Positions 58,413-64,000 of a stretch of DNA of 64,000 nucleotides are shown here, in pieces. The notes under the pieces are model-generated. The model had not been told where the DNA came from. It was given only the letters and a program-made list of their open reading frames with translations, and did no database searches. Every line of letters begins with the position of its first letter. Position 1 is the first letter of the stretch. Position numbers and translations under genes: made by a program. This DNA is from Prostheceraeus crozeri (lineage: Eukaryota > Platyhelminthes > Polycladida > Euryleptidae): positions 124,001 to 188,000 of the forward strand of contig CAJQUW010004739.1 in NCBI GenBank assembly GCA_907163375.1. The letters run 5' to 3'.

Positions 58413-59167
58413 GATTTGATCTGCTTCCCATTGGATTTGTGTGTTTTACTCATTATTTGCTCATTACTCAAGTTAATCATATATTTCAGATGTTAGTATG
58501 CGGATTGAGATATGAATCGGAGATTCAGTTGTCTTGTATAACGACAATAATGACTTAAATAACTTGCTTGCGATAATAGAAAGTAAAAATTTATAATAGC
58601 AAGTGACGCGAATGCATGGCATCATTCATGATTCAAATCATTTTTTAGAAATCTGATAATGAAAAAATGTCGAGGAACTGTGAACTAAGACAATTATCAC
58701 TTGTGAGGGTCTGAAGGGCAAATCGAGCCTAATAGGCCTCCTAAGACTAAAATTTAGCCAAAATTTATCAGTTATAGAATGAAATTATGGATGCATGTCA
58801 TTCATTGCAGTACATTTGATTGTGAGCAAAATAGCGTCATAGGAATACAGAGTCATAAAACTCGTTTATGCCACGCTCTTCTTAGAAAGTGTTCAATGGT
58901 TTGAGTGGACATCAATTCCACTCAAATTACATAAAGGAAGACTTTGTTCAAGTGCTAGTGAAGCATTGAACACCAATCTTGACTATTAAACAAGTAAACT
59001 ATCGATTAATTACATGTGCAACGTGTAAAAAACTATTGACGGAAGAAATGACATTGAAAAATGCGTGTCTCACTTACTTTTACCGACCTTGCACATGCAC
59101 AAATAACGTACTTCTTAGAATAGCCGTGTTATAAGGTTCGACCTTGGATATAACCTTGGTCTTGTGT
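58413..59167. other. Unannotated non-coding stretch
   Basis: No supported gene. Confidence 0.4.
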
Positions 59168-59230
59168 GCCCTTGGGTGCTCTACCCAAGACTATTGGATA
59201 TTGTAGAGCCCTTGGGTGCTCTACCCAAGA
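59168..59230. repeat. Duplicated 23-bp hairpin-forming unit
   Basis: The 23-bp unit GCCCTTGGGTGCTCTACCCA plus AGA occurs at 59168-59190 and again at 59208-59230. Each unit folds (CTTGGGT pairs with ACCCAAG around GCTCT). Confidence 0.8.
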
Positions 59231-59654
59231 TTCCAAAAGCTCGGATCTTGATAATAAACTTGTTCCAAGTTTTAAACGCTACTTACGGATAATTTTCACT
59301 AGGCTTTTTGAAGACAAAAGATGAAAATTAAGATGACACATGTGATAAACCAGTTTGTTTGCTTCAACTTAGTTTTGAAAAAAAAACATTTGACTTAAAA
59401 GACAATCATTATATTGCATGAGTTTTCATACTGAAGTAATTACAAAATGGATGTTACAGTGCTAGAGTCACACAACGATTTATCCCTCTTCCATAGGCAA
59501 ATCTGCTTCAATTTGCTTCTACAGGTACCGGTACCTTGGAATATGTGTTAGAAGATAAGTATGCGTAAACGTGCATTTGATATAGATACTTTAATTTCTA
59601 TGCATATTCACACGAGAGTTCTTCGAAAGAAGGGTTCGCCTATTGATGAAAAAT

Positions 59655-59666
59655 ATGAAAATTTGT
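59655..59666 (+). repeat. Candidate PLE3 target-site duplication (left)
   Basis: ATGAAAATTTGT matches 62133-62144 at all 12 bases. The right copy directly abuts the element end; the left copy is followed by about 40 unassigned bases before the inverted terminal copy. Confidence 0.55.
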
Positions 59667-59753
59667 ATGAGACTTGATGCAGCGATCGGCTGGTGCAATT
59701 GACTGATTAGCGTTCTGAAGCAATGACAAAACAAGACACATTACACACATGCA

Positions 59754-59828
59754 ATTACTTTTAATTGCATCTAAGTTCGGTATTTTGTTCAGTTCAAAAT
59801 ACCGAACTTAGATGCAATTAAAAGTAAT
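59754..59828. repeat. Perfect 34-bp hairpin at PLE3 5' end
   Basis: Arms 59754-59787 and 59795-59828 are exact complements around a seven-base loop TTCAGTT. The right arm is the PLE3 start, and the left arm is its inverted copy. Confidence 0.9.
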
Positions 59829-59834
59829 GTAGAA

Positions 59835-60500
59835 AATTACCACAAACTGACCCTTGAGTCACATATTAAGTATGTCAAGCGTGAAATAAAAATTAATGAT
59901 CGCAAATATAAAGTACGCAATGACAGCTTACGCAGTAAATTGTCTTGGTTACGTATGTGCATTCTGGATATGATGATACTGGCAGAAGTTAAAAGTAAAA
60001 TGAAAACTCACACAATGAGACATAATTCTAAAATTTCCAAACTATGGCTGGAACAGAGATTGCCAGCACCGGACTGTATAGTCAATAAAAGCAAATACGT
60101 GCTCTCTCCTATTGAGAATGAGACACTAAGATTTGGTTTAAAAAACAGCATCATACCAAAAAAGACCGATAATTTTGGAATAAAGTACCAAAGAGAAAAA
60201 ACCATTACTGCGAATTGCAAAGACAATGAAGAATTATCAGTAACACAGGCGCTAAAACAAGATATCATAGCAACAGTTAACAACTTCGAAAATAATGCAA
60301 AAAGTGAGTACCGCAGTAATACAAATAAAAGGCTACACAGAACACTGACTAAGATAGCAAAAATGAAAAATTTGAAAATTTGCTCATTTGATAAAGGTAA
60401 CGGTATTGTACTTGTAGATGCTGATGAATACTTTAACAAATTAGACGTAATTATTAATGATACCTCTAAGTTTAAAAAAGTACAAGTACCAGATGATTAA
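59835..60500 (+). CDS. PLE3 N-terminal region
   Basis: The open frame begins upstream of the TTG at 59940 (HKLTLESHIKYVKREIKIND precedes SKLSWLRM), so the natural start lies nearer the element end. It is lysine-rich, with the conserved segment KICSFDKGNGIVLVDADEYF near its end; this KxDKGxxxVxxxxxxY block comes just before the RT core in Penelope proteins. The RT frame follows within 20 bases in another register. Confidence 0.75.
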   Translation, partial: NYHKLTLESHIKYVKREIKINDRKYKVRNDSLRSKLSWLRMCILDMMILAEVKSKMKTHTMRHNSKISKLWLEQRLPAPDCIVNKSKYVLSPIENETLRFGLKNSIIPKKTDNFGIKYQREKTITANCKDNEELSVTQALKQDIIATVNNFENNAKSEYRSNTNKRLHRTLTKIAKMKNLKICSFDKGNGIVLVDADEYFNKLDVIINDTSKFKKVQVPDD

Positions 60501-60517
60501 AAAAGCACCCTAACATT

Positions 60518-61492
60518 ATGGAAGAAGGCAGATTGTATCGATACTTAGTAAAATATGTAAAACGGTACATCACTGAAGACACATACAAGTACATTATGCC
60601 ATCTGGTAGTGAACCAGCTAAAATGTACGGTACGATAAAAGTACATAAAACTAACGCTCCTGCTCGACCAATTGTCAGTACAAGAGGGTCGTACAATTAC
60701 AATTTGGCCAAGTACCTCGATACAATTAGTAAAACACACACATCAAAAAACTACTTGCGAGTCAACACAGCTGAATTTATTGACAGAATTAAAGAAAAAC
60801 AGTCGGTATTTAATAAGAATACTGTCTTAGTGAGTTTTGACGTGGAATCACTGTTTACCAATGTACCTGTAGATGAAGTTATTAACATAGCAGCTAACCT
60901 AGTATACAGTAGTAATTCAAACAACAAACCGCGATACGGTAAAGATGTTTTCATAAAACTTTGTAAATTCGCTACACAAGGTAGCTTTATGTACAATGAT
61001 AATATGTATACTCAAACAGATGGAGTTTCGATGGGTTCACCGTTGGCACCAACGCTTGCCAATCTCTTCCTAGCAGAATTAGAACAAGGTTGGATGGGAG
61101 AACAATTTTCGCCCCTGTTCTACTCCAGATATGTAGATGACTGCATATGCGTATTTGATAACGTAGACAAAATTCACAAATTCCATGAGTACCTAAACAG
61201 ACAACATCCTAACCTAAAATTCACCACTGAAGTGGGCAACAACAAGTTACCTTTCCTAGATGTGTATATTAACACTGAAGATACTTTACAAACTTCCATT
61301 TACCGTAAAGATACGTATACTGGCCTCTTATTAAATTACAATTCTGTTTGCCCTAGGCAATGGAAAGTTGGACTTATTAATGGGATGTTACATCGAGCAT
61401 ATACAGTATCAAACTGCTGGGAAATGTTTCATAACGAAGTAAAAAACATGACCAGTATTTTTCAGAAAAACGGCTACCCACGGGTACAGTAG
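60518..61492 (+). CDS. PLE3 reverse transcriptase
   Basis: A 324-aa frame with the RT motifs in order: AKMYGTIKVHKTNAPARPIV (35-53), SFDVESLFTNVP (106-117, first aspartate D108), TDGVSMGSPLAPTLANLF (167-184), YVDD (205-208, catalytic pair), LPFLDVYI, and a thumb with SIYRKDTYTGLLLNYNSVCP and QKNGYPRVQ. All catalytic aspartates are present. The order and the VPxxK/NGYP features are those of Penelope-like RTs. The apparent ATG is internal; the natural protein is continuous with the N-terminal region. Confidence 0.9.
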   Translation: MEEGRLYRYLVKYVKRYITEDTYKYIMPSGSEPAKMYGTIKVHKTNAPARPIVSTRGSYNYNLAKYLDTISKTHTSKNYLRVNTAEFIDRIKEKQSVFNKNTVLVSFDVESLFTNVPVDEVINIAANLVYSSNSNNKPRYGKDVFIKLCKFATQGSFMYNDNMYTQTDGVSMGSPLAPTLANLFLAELEQGWMGEQFSPLFYSRYVDDCICVFDNVDKIHKFHEYLNRQHPNLKFTTEVGNNKLPFLDVYINTEDTLQTSIYRKDTYTGLLLNYNSVCPRQWKVGLINGMLHRAYTVSNCWEMFHNEVKNMTSIFQKNGYPRVQ

Positions 61493-62050
61493 AAAAAATC
61501 GTACGTAACTTTCTTAACAAAAAGAATACAGTGATTTCCAACGGGCACAATGATACATGTACGAGTACAGCAGATGCACATGTAAACTATACAGTACTAC
61601 CGTATATTGGTCAACCATCGCTTACATTACGGAATAATTTGATGAAAATATACAAAAGATACGGTATCAACTCTAAGATTGTATTCAACACTACGAAAGT
61701 AAAATCATACTTCTCTTTGAAATGCAAATCGGGACCTTTGCTGAAGTCTTGTGTGGTCTATGAATTCACATGCTTGGGTGATCCAAGCAGCCAATATATT
61801 GGCAAACCAAACGAAGACTCCAACAAAGGATCGAAGAACATAGAAGTACAGATACAGCAATTTACAAACATGTCAATACATGTAATCATTGTACGTATGA
61901 TATAAGTAATCAATTTCGCATAAGGTATAAAGGTAACAGTAATTATCATATAAATGTTGTAGAAGCTTTAATGATAAAAGAGTATCAACCTAAGATCAAT
62001 CACACTGCAGATTACAACGGTATGTCATACCTCCTAAAGGTTTTTAAATA
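61493..62050 (+). CDS. PLE3 linker and GIY-YIG endonuclease region
   Basis: After the RT comes a linker (VLPYIGQPSLTLRNNLMKIY), then CVVYEFTCLGDPSSQYIGKP with the paired VYEF and YIG elements of a GIY-YIG nuclease. The nuclease C-terminus (VNTCNHCTYDI, ALMIKEYQPKINHT) is found further on in another register. The region is recognisable to its end near 62047 but no longer reads as one protein. Confidence 0.78.
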
Positions 62051-62132
62051 AATAATTGCTTTTCCTACTAGCTTAAATTCTTGCAAATTCGTGTAATGTG
62101 TCTTGTTTTGTCATTGCTTCAGAACGCTAATC

Positions 62133-62144
62133 ATGAAAATTTGT
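62133..62144 (+). repeat. Candidate PLE3 target-site duplication (right)
   Basis: ATGAAAATTTGT, identical to 59655-59666 and directly after the element end CAGAACGCTAATC. Confidence 0.55.
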
Positions 62145-64000
62145 GTCTTAACTTATATAAATCTTTATCTATTACACCATACATGTACTTCAGAAAGTTA
62201 TCTACAAGGAGAGGGTGCGTAAGCGCGTTTTCGATCTATCGGCTTGATCACCTACGAGTTTTTACAAGAAGGTAGCTGCAAAAAATTATCGTTTATTGAT
62301 GGCAAAACTCGCACACTTGCAACTTAGCTTGCAGAAATCTGCATCAGTTTTCATCTGCAGATAGCTGCAACTGTTTTTGAACTGGTGACTGAGAAATCTA
62401 GCCACTTGGAAACCACATAACAGAAACAATGCTGGCATTGGTGAGAGCCATGTGGAAGGTAAATGCATTAACTGAGACAAAGCTGCAACGCTTCATTTTG
62501 ATTGGCTGTTGTCATTTTTATCTGCGATCTCATTGGAGTAAACGTGCTTTTATATTTCGAAAGGACTCTTGACTTCAAGCGGAAGGTTCAGGGTGTTTCC
62601 ATAATTGATTTCCTAGATTTTTGATATTTTGACAAGGGATTCTTTCTCTACTAGATGAACCCACTCTTGAAACTATTGCAATTTGTGGCCGGTTGAAGTG
62701 TAATTATATAACCCTCAGGTTTATTTCACACCTATAAGAAAAGTATGTATACTGATACTAGCTGACGACTATACTGATACTATACTGTATGCTGACGACT
62801 ATTAGATTAGAAGTTGTCAATGACTTCACCAAATGAACAGACTTAGGCTAATGTATGCTTCGCACTCATGACTTGCCTTATCATGTGTGTACACGTACAT
62901 GTAAATGTTATTCATTTAAAAAGTTGTGAGTGAAGCACAAACTCCATTATTTATTCGTCGTAGTAGGCTACTTCTTCGTGCAAAATCGTAGACAAAAAAT
63001 TGGTGAGCGACTAGCTGTCAATTATTTTGTATTGAGGTACTTTGAGAAATTCAAGATTCAAAGAGTCAGCATTTTAATGAATATGAAAACATTATAAGTT
63101 TATTTACAGAGCAATTCAATGGTTTTGTTGACTACAATTTCAAAGCAGGAATTCTTTCAGACATAGATTTTTTTTAATTGGCTCAAGTTTCATTCCTATT
63201 CAGAACTGCGTCAAGGAAGCCAACCATATTTGTTTTCGGTTATCGAGTTCACGAGGACTAGGACGATTGGATAGTACTGAGTCAACTAATGCCATCATTC
63301 CTGATAAAGCGAGTTAATTATTTTTGTTTTTGCGTTTGAATGGCATTTGACGTTTGTTCTGACAGCATATGCTGAACAATGCATGCTGTGCTTGCGTCTG
63401 GAACTTGTTAAATATATTAGCTTCGTACTAGCATTTCAGACTACTTGTTCTCACGGCACAAATAACTTTGGAAGTAATAAAATCAATAAGCCCCTGATGT
63501 CCCTGTCTAGTAAAATCTTAATTCCGTCGAAATGTTGCTTGTGTGAGCTAATAAAACGAGAATGAGCCAAAAAATTTACTTGCCATAAATTGCAAATACT
63601 TTCAAGACCGATTTCATTCTGCATAGAAGAAGTCAATTATTGACATGTCAAAAATCTAGAAAAATCTTGTCGGTGAAATCTACTCGAATTTTCAGTTGAT
63701 GTCACTTGACTTTTCAAAATATAATCACAGGCATGAGCCTCAGGAAATTACTCTAAAGAAATTTCGGACGAGCTTCCTGACAACCAATTGAATTGGGGAA
63801 AAATCATGCGCTACAAGTTTGCTCCTGTCCTAATGTTCATGTAGCTTCCAGAGTGATCTCATTAATACCAACTGTAATTTCTGAAATATTTTTTGCTAAA
63901 ACAATTACTATTTCTCGGTCAGTTCAGACATGCGCATACATATCTATAGACATAAACGGATGCTGATTTGTGCAAGTGAATTCATGAATCTGTATGTTTA
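62145..64000. other. Unannotated non-coding right end of window
   Basis: No supported gene. A short internal duplication of ACTGATACTA and GCTGACGACTAT words lies at 62750-62805. Confidence 0.4.

Larger units (their letters stand above)
59667..62132 (+). mobile_element. Penelope-like retroelement PLE3, nearly full length
   Basis: Plus-strand N-terminal region, reverse transcriptase and GIY-YIG endonuclease follow in order over 2.3 kb. The left end carries an inverted, internally deleted copy joining the 5' start to the 3' end: 59707-59746 complements 62092-62132, and 59754-59787 complements 59795-59828. A 12-bp candidate target duplication flanks it. It is broken at about two or three points but otherwise well preserved, so relatively young. 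It differs in sequence from PLE1 and PLE2. Confidence 0.88.

Noticed and set aside
59128-59160. GGTTCGA B-box-like word suggesting a tRNA
   Set aside because: No A box or stem pairing at the right distance upstream.
1-64000. CRISPR arrays, bacterial operons, prophage genes, LTR retroelements
   Set aside because: No spaced repeats, ribosome-binding sites, gag/pol/LTR structure or capsid genes were seen. The content is that of an animal nuclear genome.

Overview
The window is AT-rich animal DNA, most likely from a marine invertebrate; I cannot name the species. It has spliced host exons with GT/AG borders and long introns, an intronless histone H4 pseudogene, and a wide range of transposable elements. 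No bacterial operon, CRISPR array, rRNA cluster or complete tRNA gene is visible.

Region 1-6.2 kb is a nested composite. A Penelope-like retroelement (PLE1, minus strand) lies between two perfect 200-bp direct repeats. A whole-looking PIF/Harbinger DNA transposon (about 3.7 kb, two open ORFs) has inserted into its reverse transcriptase. A hammerhead-ribozyme-like motif lies in the PLE 3' region, and a decayed hAT piece borders its upstream end. Region 6.2-18.4 kb is mostly non-coding. It holds simple repeats, a piggyBac-type MITE, a fold-back repeat, the 3' end of a LINE and another MITE-like element.

Region 18.4-57.8 kb appears to be the intron-rich body of one unidentified plus-strand host gene. 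Exons at 18478-18565, 25852-25929 and 27291-27382 agree in phase. A fourth exon at 57335-57742 needs at least one unseen exon before it if it belongs to the same gene. The sequence between carries a histone H4 pseudogene (minus), a Tc1 fragment, an intact mariner with a 345-aa transposase, two Tc1/mariner-superfamily elements with long terminal inverted repeats and about 41-43 residues between the last two catalytic acids, a pogo-like fragment with a PHD-like finger, tRNA-derived SINE-like pieces, a MITE with 67-bp inverted repeats, and a PLE remnant (PLE2) ending about 140 bp before the fourth exon.

Region 57.8-64 kb holds a second copy of the fold-back repeat and a third PLE (PLE3). PLE3 covers most of its reverse transcriptase and endonuclease, has an inverted fused 5'/3' terminal copy that makes a perfect 34-bp hairpin, and has a 12-bp candidate target-site duplication.

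Apart from the host exons, nearly every recognisable coding sequence belongs to a mobile element. Mariner and Harbinger are the best candidates for elements that are intact now. I found no convincing new multi-gene system. The most unusual features are three different PLE terminal architectures in one window, the hammerhead-like motif, and the unidentified exon chain.
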